DNA from: Gemmatimonadota bacterium
GTDB taxonomy: Bacteria > Gemmatimonadota > Gemmatimonadetes > Gemmatimonadales > GWC2-71-9
Assembly: GCA_003169895.1 (NCBI GenBank)
Contig: PNAE01000007.1
Coordinates: forward strand, 1,717,978-1,781,977
DNA: 64,000 nucleotides
Reading direction: 5' to 3'
The translations under genes and the position numbers were made by a program. The notes under the pieces were generated by a model that ran no database searches, was not told where the DNA came from, and saw only the letters and a list, made by a program, of their open reading frames with translations. This document shows, piece after piece, positions 1 to 7,705 of this stretch; positions within the stretch are counted from its first letter, which is position 1, and every line of letters begins with the position of its first letter.

Positions 1-1096
1 GGAATTTCGCCAGATGTTCCGCGACCCCCGGTCCAAACGGTTGCTGTTTCTGTCACCGGTGCTTCAATTGCTGATCTTCGGCTACGCCGTCACCACGGAC
101 GTGCGGCATGCCCGATTGTTCGTGGTGGATCACGACCGGACGGAAACCTCGCGTGCGTTGATCGACGCGCTGACGGCGGGAGGATACTTTGACGTCGCTG
201 GCCGGGGTAACCGGCCGCGAGACGTGGTGGCCGCGCTGGATCACGGCGATGCGCTGATGGCCATCGAGATTCCGGTCGGCTTTGCGGACGACATCGCCAG
301 CGGCCGGTCCGCTTCGCTACAGCTGCTGGTCGACGGGACCACCGCCAACACCGCCAATGTCGCGCTCGGCTATGCCACGCAGATCGTGGGCCGGTTCGGC
401 CTCCAGCGACGGGCGGATGTCATCACCCGGTCGGGCGCGACACTGCCGAGCGGTGGCGTCGATTTCCGGGTGCGGGCGTGGTTCAACGCCAACCTGGAAA
501 GTCGCGCCTACAACGTACCTGCCGTGATGGGCAACATCCTGATGCTGATGAGCCTGCTGCTCACATCGCTGGCGATCGTCCGCGAGCGGGAGATCGGCAC
601 GCTGGAACAGCTGATGGTGAGTCCGCTCACGTCGGCCGAGCTGATCATCGGCAAGACATTGCCGGCGGCGCTGGTCGCATTCGTGGACCTGCTGCTGGTG
701 ACCGGCATGGCGCTGTTCTGGTTTGCCGTCCCATTTCGCGGCTCGTTCCTCCTCCTGGTCGTCGCCTCGCTGTGTTACATCCTCACCGGGCTCGGCGTCG
801 GGCTGCTGATCTCGACCATCTCGGCGACGCAGCAGGAAGCCTTCATGTCGATGTTCCTGTTCTTCTTTCCGGCGATGATGCTCTCGGGGTTGATGTTTCC
901 GGTGGAGAACATGCCGGCCGCGCTGCGCATTGTGGCGCAGGCCGATCCGATCGAGCACTTCCTGGTGATCGTGCGCGGCGTCTTCCTGCGCGGGGCGGGG
1001 TGGAGCGTGCTCTATCCGGAAGTCCTGGTGCTCGCCGCGATCGGACTGGGCGTACTGGCGTTCGCCACGACGCGGTTCCGGAAGACGGTGGCGTAG
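1..1096 (+). CDS. ABC-2 type transporter permease, 5' truncated by the window edge
   Basis: Integral membrane subunit of an ABC-2 exporter (YhhJ/YbhR-like), presumably paired with an ATPase encoded upstream of the window. The reading frame is open to the window edge: the codons before the ATG at 14 read E-F-R-Q, continuing the usual Lys-Glu-Phe-x-Gln-x-x-Arg-Asp-Pro-Arg start of this family, so that ATG is probably internal. A first membrane segment (LLFLSPVLQLLIFGYAV) is followed by a large soluble loop and then about five C-terminal membrane segments, the ABC2_membrane_3 layout. The conserved RE-REIGT-EQL-VSPL element of the family lies near the middle. The family exports drugs or lipids, but the substrate cannot be told. 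It ends just before a hairpin and faces a gene on the opposite strand. Confidence 0.85.
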   Translation, partial: EFRQMFRDPRSKRLLFLSPVLQLLIFGYAVTTDVRHARLFVVDHDRTETSRALIDALTAGGYFDVAGRGNRPRDVVAALDHGDALMAIEIPVGFADDIASGRSASLQLLVDGTTANTANVALGYATQIVGRFGLQRRADVITRSGATLPSGGVDFRVRAWFNANLESRAYNVPAVMGNILMLMSLLLTSLAIVREREIGTLEQLMVSPLTSAELIIGKTLPAALVAFVDLLLVTGMALFWFAVPFRGSFLLLVVASLCYILTGLGVGLLISTISATQQEAFMSMFLFFFPAMMLSGLMFPVENMPAALRIVAQADPIEHFLVIVRGVFLRGAGWSVLYPEVLVLAAIGLGVLAFATTRFRKTVA

Positions 1097-1100
1097 CGCG

Positions 1101-1157
1101 GGGCCCCGTCGCTCATCGCGCGCTGAGCGGTGCTCCCAGCGCGAACGACGGGGGTCC
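1101..1157. terminator. Nested hairpin between convergent genes
   Basis: An outer stem pairs 1101-1111 with 1146-1157 (8 contiguous pairs, then a bulge and three more). An inner stem pairs CGCGCTG (1119-1125) with CAGCGCG (1137-1143). It lies between the stop of the + strand permease and the stop of the minus strand DUF2892 gene, so it could end transcription from both sides. There is no T-run, so a Rho-independent role is only inferred. Confidence 0.4.
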
Positions 1158-1165
1158 GGCGGCCT

Positions 1166-1705
1166 TTACGCGGCCGCGGGCCGGCGACCGGCGGCTGCCG
1201 CGTCGACGATCGGCTTCTCCTCCGGCACCAACCTCGGCTCCGCACCCAACCAGTACAGGCCGTTGGCCATGATGCAGTAGCCTGTGGCGGCAAACCATAC
1301 CATCGCGAGTCCCACGAATCCGGTGAACGTCAGCCACCATGGGCTGTACACCAGGGAGAGCACCGAGGCGATGGAGATGTTGATGCCCACGGCGAGATAG
1401 ATGCGCCGTTCGAGGTACCACCGGTCCGTCTGCATGAAGTACCACCTGGACCGCTCGGTGGCCGGCCGTCCCAGCATCGGGGTAAAGCCGAGCCGGTAGA
1501 GCACATTGCCCACGATGCAGAAGCCGGTCAGCGCCACGGTGATCGAGGCAAGTCCGGTCACGATGATCAACAACACCCAGAGCGGCTGCACCAGGGCTGC
1601 CAGGGTGGTCGCGGTGATCAAAAACAGTCCCGCGATCAGCCAGACCGTGCGCTCGATGTACCAGCGGTTGGTCGGCACGACGTAAATACCTGAGCGGAGC
1701 GCCAT
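1166..1705 (-). CDS. Tandem DUF2892 (YgaP-like) inner-membrane protein
   Basis: About 179 residues containing two copies of one module. Each copy has a short lead (N-R-W-Y-I-E-R or D-R-W-Y-L-E-R) followed by two hydrophobic helices ending in a G-(F/Y)-C-I-x-(G/A)-N-x-L-Y-x-L-G motif. That G-F-C-hydrophobic-N-x-L motif is typical of the DUF2892/YgaP transmembrane domain, giving four membrane helices in all. The start at 1705 is chosen because AGGAAG lies 8 bases upstream; an in-frame ATG at 1735 lacks such a site. It begins 56 bases after the stop of the V-ATPase D gene on the same strand and may be the last gene of that operon. Its molecular role is unknown. The stand-alone domain is often found next to rhodanese-type sulfur-transfer proteins, but none is seen here. 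Confidence 0.75.
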   Translation of the reverse strand: MALRSGIYVVPTNRWYIERTVWLIAGLFLITATTLAALVQPLWVLLIIVTGLASITVALTGFCIVGNVLYRLGFTPMLGRPATERSRWYFMQTDRWYLERRIYLAVGINISIASVLSLVYSPWWLTFTGFVGLAMVWFAATGYCIMANGLYWLGAEPRLVPEEKPIVDAAAAGRRPAAA

Positions 1706-1761
1706 GATCAGCTTCCTTTCACGTATACGGTTCATGATGATGGTGCGTCGTCACGATCGGG

Positions 1762-2409
1762 TCACCCGCCGGCACCGGCGCGCGCGTGTCGGCGCCGCAG
1801 CAGTCCGCCGAGTCGCAGCCGTTCTTCGCGTTCGCGTTCGTCGAGCACCCGTCGCACGCGCGCAACGTCCCGTTCCAGTTGGGGCGAAACGCGCCGCTCC
1901 AATGTATGGACCTGGCGCGAGGTCTGCGCCAGCGCCTGTCCCACGCGCCGGAGCAGCATCTCCTGTGGGGCGGCGTCCAGCAAGAGCTCGGTCAGGTGCT
2001 CGAACGCCGTGGCCGCGCGGACCGTGCCGATCCCGGTCGCGGCCGGTGCGGTGCCACGGGCCCCGAGCGTGCGCGGCACCGGCGGCCGCGACACCAACCG
2101 CGAGACGACGACGCCCCACACCGAGCCCGGCGCCAGTTCGACGCGGTAGTCGCGCGCCGGCCACCCGATGGCACGGATTCCGGTCATGCCGTGCTCGGCC
2201 AGCGCCGCGATCAGTAGCGGGTAGGCCTGCTGCGCCGCGGCGGCGATTCGCGCCCGCGCGTCGGCCGCCGGTCGTGCCAGACGGAACAGCTCAGTCACCA
2301 GCGCTTCACGCTTGCGCCGCAGCAGCTGGGTGCCCTTCGCCAGTTGCTGGACCCTGCGCTGAGTCCGGAGCAGATTCAATCGCGTGGCGGCTACCGTCGC
2401 AGCACTCAT
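1762..2409 (-). CDS. atpD: V/A-type ATP synthase subunit D
   Basis: Central-stalk subunit D, which rotates inside the A3B3 head. It has 215 residues, close to the usual 200-220. The N-terminal helix begins with the family pattern T-R-x-x-L-x-x-x-(Q/K)-x-x-x-x-x-A-x-x-G-x-x-L-L-x-x-K-R-E-x-L, and a second long basic/acidic helix forms the C-terminus, the expected coiled-coil hairpin. The ATG at 2409 overlaps the TGA of subunit B as ATGA, which fixes the start; the longer in-frame extension to 2703 runs inside the B gene. It is the last catalytic-complex gene of the operon. Confidence 0.9.
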   Translation of the reverse strand: MSAATVAATRLNLLRTQRRVQQLAKGTQLLRRKREALVTELFRLARPAADARARIAAAAQQAYPLLIAALAEHGMTGIRAIGWPARDYRVELAPGSVWGVVVSRLVSRPPVPRTLGARGTAPAATGIGTVRAATAFEHLTELLLDAAPQEMLLRRVGQALAQTSRQVHTLERRVSPQLERDVARVRRVLDEREREERLRLGGLLRRRHARAGAGG

Positions 2410-3809
2410 GGGCGTACCACCGCCGGCTGCGATGCCGCCCCGGCCAACCGTGCCGCCCACACGGTGTCGCTGAGTCGATGCAGGTCCTCGCGCGGTAGCG
2501 TCTCCAGCAATTGCCAGCCAATCTCCAGTGTCTCGCCGATGGTGCGGCGCGCGTCGCCCTGTCCCACGAAATCGAGTTCGAACCGGTCGGCGAATGCCAG
2601 CGCCCGCCGATCCTCCGGTGCCAGGCCGGCTTCGCCGACGATGGCCGCCATCAAGCGGGCTTCGCGCCCCCGCGTGTACACGGCGTACAGCTGATTCGAC
2701 CACTCGCGGTGCTCGGCGGCGGTCTTTCCCGCGCCGATACCGGATTGCATCAGCCGCGACAACGATGGCAGGACGTCCACGGGCGGGAACACTCCGCGTC
2801 GGTGCAGGTCGCGCGACAGCACCACCTGGCCTTCAGTGATGTAGCCGGTGAGGTCGGGAATCGGATGCGTGATGTCGTCGTCGGGCATGGTCAGAATCGG
2901 GAGCTGGGTGACCGATCCAGGCTTGCCGGCGAGCACTCCGGCGCGTTCATAGATGCTCGCCAGGTCGGAATACATGTATCCGGGATAGCCGCGCCGCCCG
3001 GGAATCTCCTCCCGCGCGGTGGCGATTTCGCGCAGCGCTTCGCAGTAGTGAGTGAGGTCAGCGATCACCACCAGCACGTGCATGCCGAGGTCGAACGCGA
3101 GGTGTTCTGCTTGCGCCAGTGCGACCCGCGGCGCCAGCAGGCGCTCGATCGTGGGGTCACGCGTCTGGTTGATGTAGAGGACCGAGCGTTCGCGCGCTCC
3201 CGATCGATCGAATCGCTCGAGAAATGCATCGGTTTCACGCGACGTGATCCCGATGCCGACAAAGACGACCGCAAACGCTTCATCGCGCGGCGCGCGCGCC
3301 CCTTCGACGATTCGGGCGGCGAGGTCGAGACCCGGGAGGCCCGGGCCCGAGAACACCGGCAGCTTCTGGCCGCGCACCAGGGTGTTCATGCCGTCGATGG
3401 CGGATATGCCGGTTTCGATGAAATCGCCGGGTCGCGCGCGCCGCACGGGATTCAACGGTGCGCCCCACACCGACCGGGTCGCGTCGCCGACCGGCGGCGG
3501 CAGGCCATCAATCGGCAGGCCCATGCCGTTGAAGGCCCGGCCGAGGAGTTCGCGGCCGACGACCGCGGTGGCCTCTCGCCCGGTCAGAGTGATCTCGACC
3601 GCGGCCGGCGCCAGGCCGACCGTGTCCTCGAGCACCTGAATGACGCTGATGTCGCGGCCAGCGTCGATCACCTGACCGCGCCACGGGCTCTCACCCGGGA
3701 CGCGGATCTCGACCCACTCGCCGAGCGCCACTACTCGGGTGCGACGCAGGTACAGCAGCGGACCGCCGACGCCCTGCGCACCATGATGACGTCGGGCCAG
3801 CGCGCTCAC
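2406..3809 (-). CDS. atpB: V/A-type ATP synthase subunit B
   Basis: Non-catalytic nucleotide-binding subunit of the A3B3 head, 467 residues (family about 460-470). Family signatures seen include the N-terminal beta-barrel, the G-R-A-F-N-G-M-G-x-P-I-D-G segment, P-V-F-S-G-x-G-L-P at the position of the catalytic P-loop (the degenerate loop that defines B), and R-x-G-Y-P-G-Y-M-Y-S-D-L-A-x-x-Y-E-R-A-G. The GTG start overlaps the stop of subunit A as GTGA. Reading continues straight into subunit D. Confidence 0.95.
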   Translation of the reverse strand: MSALARRHHGAQGVGGPLLYLRRTRVVALGEWVEIRVPGESPWRGQVIDAGRDISVIQVLEDTVGLAPAAVEITLTGREATAVVGRELLGRAFNGMGLPIDGLPPPVGDATRSVWGAPLNPVRRARPGDFIETGISAIDGMNTLVRGQKLPVFSGPGLPGLDLAARIVEGARAPRDEAFAVVFVGIGITSRETDAFLERFDRSGARERSVLYINQTRDPTIERLLAPRVALAQAEHLAFDLGMHVLVVIADLTHYCEALREIATAREEIPGRRGYPGYMYSDLASIYERAGVLAGKPGSVTQLPILTMPDDDITHPIPDLTGYITEGQVVLSRDLHRRGVFPPVDVLPSLSRLMQSGIGAGKTAAEHREWSNQLYAVYTRGREARLMAAIVGEAGLAPEDRRALAFADRFELDFVGQGDARRTIGETLEIGWQLLETLPREDLHRLSDTVWAARLAGAASQPAVVRP

Positions 3810-5539
3810 CGCGCGACTCCCGCCAATGCTGCTCTGACCGCCGCGGCCCCGGCCGCAAGCTCACTGTCCGCAGCCCGGCGAAGGTCGGCGAGCAGCCGGC
3901 GCGGCACTGCCAGGTCGAGCTGATCGAACGCGGTTCCCCCGTCCAGGGCACGCTGGCCGGCAGCCAGGAGTTCGCGGCACAGCGTGGCGAGCAGCCAGGT
4001 CTTTTCGATCGACGACAGCGCATCGTTCGGGTCGTACGCGCTCTGGCCGAGTACCGTGTCGCGGACCACGCGCGCCACCTCGAGCAGCAGCCGATCGCCG
4101 TCCTGGAGCGCTTCGCTGCCCACGAGGGTCGCAATCTCGCGCAGCTCGCGGTCGCGTTGCAGCAACTCGAGCATGGCCCGGCGGAGTTGCAACCAGTCTC
4201 CGCCGGCACGTTCACTGAACCATGGCGCGGTGGCATCGGCGTACAGGCTGTAGCTGGTTTCCCAATCCACCGCGGGAAACTGCCGCTGGTGTGCGAGTTC
4301 CGGATCGAGCGCCCAGAGCGCGCCGACCACCCGCAGCGACGCCTGGGTGACCGGCTCCGAGAAATCGCCGCCGGGCGGCGAGATCGCGCTGATCACTGTC
4401 AGCGCACCATCGCGCTCGGGCGCGCCGCACGCGCGCACATGTCCGGCGCGCTCGTAGAACTTCCCCAGTCGATTCCCGAGGTAGGTCGGGTATCCCTCTT
4501 CGCCGGGCATCTCCTGCAGACGCGCGCCGATTTCTCGCAACGCTTCGGCCCAGCGCGACAAGCTGTCGGCCATGAGCGCCACGCGGTACCCCATGTCGCG
4601 ATAGTACTCCGCAATGGTCACGCCCACATACACGGACGCTTCACGCGCGGCCACCGGCATGTTGGAGGTGTTGACCAGCAGCACGGTGCGGTCCATCACC
4701 GAGCGGCCGGTGCGCTGATCCACGAGGCGTGGGAATTCCTCCAGAACCTCGGCCATCTCGTTGCCACGCTCGCCGCAACCGACATAGACAATGATGTCGG
4801 CCGCGGCGTACTTGGCAAGGGACTGCTCGATCACCGTTTTGCCGGTGCCGAACCCGCCGGGCACGGCGACGCTGCCGCCCTCGGCCACCGGGAACAACAG
4901 GTCGAACACCCGTTGTCCGGTAACCAGCGGCTGATGCAGCGCCAGGTGGCTGGCGACCGGCCTCGGTTGTCGCACCGGCCACGATTGCGCCAGCGTGAGC
5001 CCGGTGCCGTCTTCGAGTCGCCCGAACGGCTGCCACACGGTATACTCGCCGGCGGCAATGGCGGCGACCTGTCCAGTGACGCGTGGTGGCACCATCACAC
5101 GATGCACGAAGCCGGGTCGCTCGGTCACGGTGCCGAGCACGTCGCCGCCGCGCACGGGCGCACCGGACGCGATCACCGGCGTGAACGCCCATCGCCGGCC
5201 TGCGTCGAGCGTCGGCGCGGACGTGCCCGGAGCGATGAAGTCGCCGGTGGCATCCGCGACGCGCTGGAGCGGGCGGCCGATGCCGTCGAGCACCGAGCCG
5301 AGCAGGCCGGGGCCCAGCTCCACGGTGAGAGCGTTGCCGGTCGCGGCGAGCCGTTCGCCGACGCGCAGACCGGTGGTTTCCTCAAAGATCTGAACCGTGC
5401 CACGGTCGCCGGAGATACGCACCACTTCGCCGAGGAGACCGCGCTCGCCGACGCGCACCAATTCATACAACGCGGCATCCGCCAGGGGCTCTGCCTCGGC
5501 GAGGGCGCCGCTGATTCGCACCAGCCGTGCCGTGCTCAC
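3806..5539 (-). CDS. atpA: V/A-type ATP synthase catalytic subunit A
   Basis: Catalytic subunit, 577 residues. The Walker A loop G-G-F-G-T-G-K-T lies near residue 230, followed by V-Y-V-G-C-G-E-R-G-N-E-M, the Walker B hydrophobic strand with A-L-M-A-D-S-x-S-R-W, and the E-G-Y-P-x-Y-L box. The A-specific non-homologous region after the N-terminal barrel is present. The reading frame is open to 5620, but the GTG at 5539 forms a GTGA overlap with subunit F, the operon's habitual junction, and is followed by the conserved N-terminal barrel (V-R-I-S-G). The Walker residues are intact, so it should be active. Confidence 0.95.
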   Translation of the reverse strand: MSTARLVRISGALAEAEPLADAALYELVRVGERGLLGEVVRISGDRGTVQIFEETTGLRVGERLAATGNALTVELGPGLLGSVLDGIGRPLQRVADATGDFIAPGTSAPTLDAGRRWAFTPVIASGAPVRGGDVLGTVTERPGFVHRVMVPPRVTGQVAAIAAGEYTVWQPFGRLEDGTGLTLAQSWPVRQPRPVASHLALHQPLVTGQRVFDLLFPVAEGGSVAVPGGFGTGKTVIEQSLAKYAAADIIVYVGCGERGNEMAEVLEEFPRLVDQRTGRSVMDRTVLLVNTSNMPVAAREASVYVGVTIAEYYRDMGYRVALMADSLSRWAEALREIGARLQEMPGEEGYPTYLGNRLGKFYERAGHVRACGAPERDGALTVISAISPPGGDFSEPVTQASLRVVGALWALDPELAHQRQFPAVDWETSYSLYADATAPWFSERAGGDWLQLRRAMLELLQRDRELREIATLVGSEALQDGDRLLLEVARVVRDTVLGQSAYDPNDALSSIEKTWLLATLCRELLAAGQRALDGGTAFDQLDLAVPRRLLADLRRAADSELAAGAAAVRAALAGVAR

Positions 5540-5865
5540 CGGAGTCTCACCCGGTAGCCGATCACCTGGCGCAACAATTCGACAATGTACGACTCGGCGG
5601 CACCGGTCCGGGTTTCCCACACCGGTCCCGGGAACGGGACGACCATCGGCAGCGGCTTTCGCGCCATGCGCCGGCGGAGGTCCTCCGGGAGTTGATCGTG
5701 AAACCTGTCTTCAACCAGGATGATGCCCAGCGACGGGTCGTCGAGGCAGCGGCGGAATCGGTCAATGGCCTCGGCCGGGCTTGCCGCTTCGAGTACCGGG
5801 ATCCCGGCCAGTGCAAAGCCGGCGGCCACTTCCGGTCGGCAGAGCACCCGAAGTCCGACGCTCAC
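5536..5865 (-). CDS. atpF: V/A-type ATP synthase subunit F
   Basis: A 109-residue small stalk subunit (family about 100-110). It starts with GTG at 5865, forming GTGA with the stop of subunit C. The protein shows the F-subunit fold pattern: a short N-terminal beta strand (V-G-L-R-V-L-C), an alternating F-x-L-A-G-I-P-V strand, a central G-I-I-L-V-E-D strand, and P-M-V-V-P-F-P-G with a C-terminal amphipathic helix. In Thermus and archaeal enzymes F caps D in the rotor and modulates ATPase activity. A longer in-frame reading to 6300 is only the antisense-free shadow within subunit C. Confidence 0.88.
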   Translation of the reverse strand: MSVGLRVLCRPEVAAGFALAGIPVLEAASPAEAIDRFRRCLDDPSLGIILVEDRFHDQLPEDLRRRMARKPLPMVVPFPGPVWETRTGAAESYIVELLRQVIGYRVRLR

Positions 5866-6887
5866 GCGGTCGCCGCGAACGCAATGTCGAGGGATCCACG
5901 CGGCGCATTGAGCGCGACCGTCCACACAATGCGTTGCAAATCGACGACCTGGGTGCGCAGCTGCAGAGCGAACCAGAGCACCGGCAGCGGACCGAGGGGT
6001 GCGCGGCGCCGCTCCCTGGCCAACTCGCCCATGCGTTGCTGGACCAACTCGTGCTCCAGCGCCGCGACGTCGCGCCCTGCGTGCATGAAGGTGGCGCCAT
6101 ACGGCGTTTCCGCGAATGCGGTGGCGAGCTGCACGGCGACTGCGCCCGGCTCGCGGGCCATCACCGCTCGCTCGAACGCGGGAAACGTCAGGTGTTGACC
6201 ACCGGGCAGAAATACATCCGCGGGTACGATATCGTCTCCGGCGGTCGAGAGCAGGATCGCCGACCGCGCGTTCTCGAGATCGATCGTGTCGCGCACCCAA
6301 GCGCGAAGCGTGCGGCTGCGGCTCTGACGTGCGGCGTCAGTCGCCCGCACGGCTACGGCGCGGGACAAGGCCAAATCCAGGGCAAATAGATCGGGTTGAG
6401 CGGCCGCCGCGGCAGGCAGCACCGTGGTGGCAAAGGGATGATGCCAGACGGCGAGCAACGCGGCGGCATCGGCTGGCGTGGCCGTTCGAGCCAATTCCTC
6501 CAGGGCTCGCTCGGGCAAGGCCGGCGTCGGGATGAGTCCCGCGAGTCGTTGCTCGGCAGGGACATGTTGCACCGCACCGCGGAGCACGGACCGGAGACTG
6601 CGCCGGTCCTCTTCGTCGAACACCAACGGCAGTGCAGCGGCACGCGAGCCGGCCCAGCGGGCCAGGATGCGGAGCAAGGCCGCCGCCCAGCGCCGGATGG
6701 CGAGTTCGAGATCCTGCGGCGCGGGTGCTTCGGTCATCGCCGCGGTGAGCACACCCGCGCGGCGCAGCGCCGCAGCGAGGGACGGTGCATCGGGTTCGCG
6801 CGACAGCGCGGCCAGCTGCGCCGGCTCGAGCAGATGGGTGCCGAGGCCGCGGGCGCGCGCGTTGAGATCGTCCCAGGCGGGCGTCAT
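5862..6887 (-). CDS. atpC: V/A-type ATP synthase subunit C (V0 d-type socket)
   Basis: A 341-residue all-alpha protein of the ATP_synt C/AC39 family, which sits on the c ring as a socket for the D/F shaft. The N-terminus carries the family's short helix with L-N-A-R-x-R-G-L. The C-terminal part has M-H-A-G-R-D-V-A-A-L-E-H-E-L followed by F-A-L-Q-L-R-T-Q-V-V-D-L-Q-R-I, which matches the E-N-x-L/R-x-I closing helix. It overlaps subunit E by ATGA and subunit F by GTGA. Composition is Ala/Arg rich, as in the neighbours. Confidence 0.85.
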   Translation of the reverse strand: MTPAWDDLNARARGLGTHLLEPAQLAALSREPDAPSLAAALRRAGVLTAAMTEAPAPQDLELAIRRWAAALLRILARWAGSRAAALPLVFDEEDRRSLRSVLRGAVQHVPAEQRLAGLIPTPALPERALEELARTATPADAAALLAVWHHPFATTVLPAAAAAQPDLFALDLALSRAVAVRATDAARQSRSRTLRAWVRDTIDLENARSAILLSTAGDDIVPADVFLPGGQHLTFPAFERAVMAREPGAVAVQLATAFAETPYGATFMHAGRDVAALEHELVQQRMGELARERRRAPLGPLPVLWFALQLRTQVVDLQRIVWTVALNAPRGSLDIAFAATA

Positions 6888-7471
6888 GGTGCCAAGCCCA
6901 ACCGGCGGAGCGCTTCGCGCGCCAGTTGCGGACGCTCAATCCTGAGGCGGGACTCGAGCGTGTCGTCCACCTCGATGACGCCGTCTACCGTTGCGAGCCG
7001 GAATCCGCTGCCCACGTTCTCGTTTGGCTCGATGCTGACATTGTCGTGGCCGGCGATGAGCGCTTGGAGCGGTTCCGCAAGTGACTGCGACGCGCGGATG
7101 ACGGCACGGTCGGTTGCCTCGATGCATTCGAGTGCGGCCGATACCCGGCGCGACAGGGCGTCTCGGTAGGACGGCAGGTCGATGGCCTTCGGCAGTGCGG
7201 CGATAGCCGCATCGAACAGGCGGGCGAGCAGGCTCTCACGTGCGTCGAGAATCTCGCGGCGCGCACTGAGCCGGGCGTCAGAAAGCACCTGTTCCAGCGC
7301 CGCACGTTGCGTCCGGGTGCGCGCCTCGATCGTGCCGGCTCGGCGCCGGGCGATGTTCTCGTCGGCCGCCGTGGTCAGGCGCTCGGCTTCTGCCCGCGCA
7401 TCGGCCACCAAGCGCTCGGCGGTAGAGCGGGCGGCGCGCTCCAGCGCGGCCAGCAACTGATCGAGCGGCAT
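6884..7471 (-). CDS. atpE: V/A-type ATP synthase subunit E
   Basis: Peripheral-stalk subunit of 195 residues, partner of the H/G subunit. The N-terminal half is a long charged helix rich in Ala, Arg and Glu (A-A-R-S-T-A-E-R-L-V-A-D-A-R-A-E-A), typical of the E/G coiled coil. The C-terminal half is a globular alpha/beta domain with G-S-G-F-R-L-A-T-V-D-G-V-I-E-V-D-D-T-L-E-S-R-L, the classic E-subunit C-terminal signature. Twelve bases separate it from subunit K. It overlaps subunit C by ATGA. Confidence 0.9.
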   Translation of the reverse strand: MPLDQLLAALERAARSTAERLVADARAEAERLTTAADENIARRRAGTIEARTRTQRAALEQVLSDARLSARREILDARESLLARLFDAAIAALPKAIDLPSYRDALSRRVSAALECIEATDRAVIRASQSLAEPLQALIAGHDNVSIEPNENVGSGFRLATVDGVIEVDDTLESRLRIERPQLAREALRRLGLAP

Positions 7472-7483
7472 CAGCGGCGGCCG

Positions 7484-7705
7484 TCAGCCGGTCCGAACCA
7501 GGATCACCATGGCTACCACAAATCCGAGGATCACCATGGTTTCCGGAATGGCGATCATCAGGACGGCGACGGTGGAGAGCTCCGGCTTTTCGGCCATCGA
7601 GGCGGCGATCGCCGGGCCGATGCGCGATTGCGCCCAGGCCGTGGCGAGTGCGGGAATGGCGACGGCGAGCGCGGCTGCCAGTGCGTTCACGGCGGTGGGA
7701 CTCAT
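7484..7705 (-). CDS. atpK: V/A-type ATP synthase c-ring subunit K
   Basis: Membrane rotor subunit of only 73 residues: one helical hairpin, so two membrane helices per protomer. The ion-carrying acid is Glu55 in I-P-E-T-M of helix 2, and helix 1 carries Gln26. By alignment to the Ilyobacter tartaricus c subunit these match Gln32, Glu65 and Ser66 (here Thr56), the Na+ ligands, although the loop here is about four residues shorter. Proton rings usually lack that Gln and Ser/Thr pair. Na+ coupling is therefore possible but unproven. It overlaps subunit I by ATGA. Confidence 0.88.
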   Translation of the reverse strand: MSPTAVNALAAALAVAIPALATAWAQSRIGPAIAASMAEKPELSTVAVLMIAIPETMVILGFVVAMVILVRTG

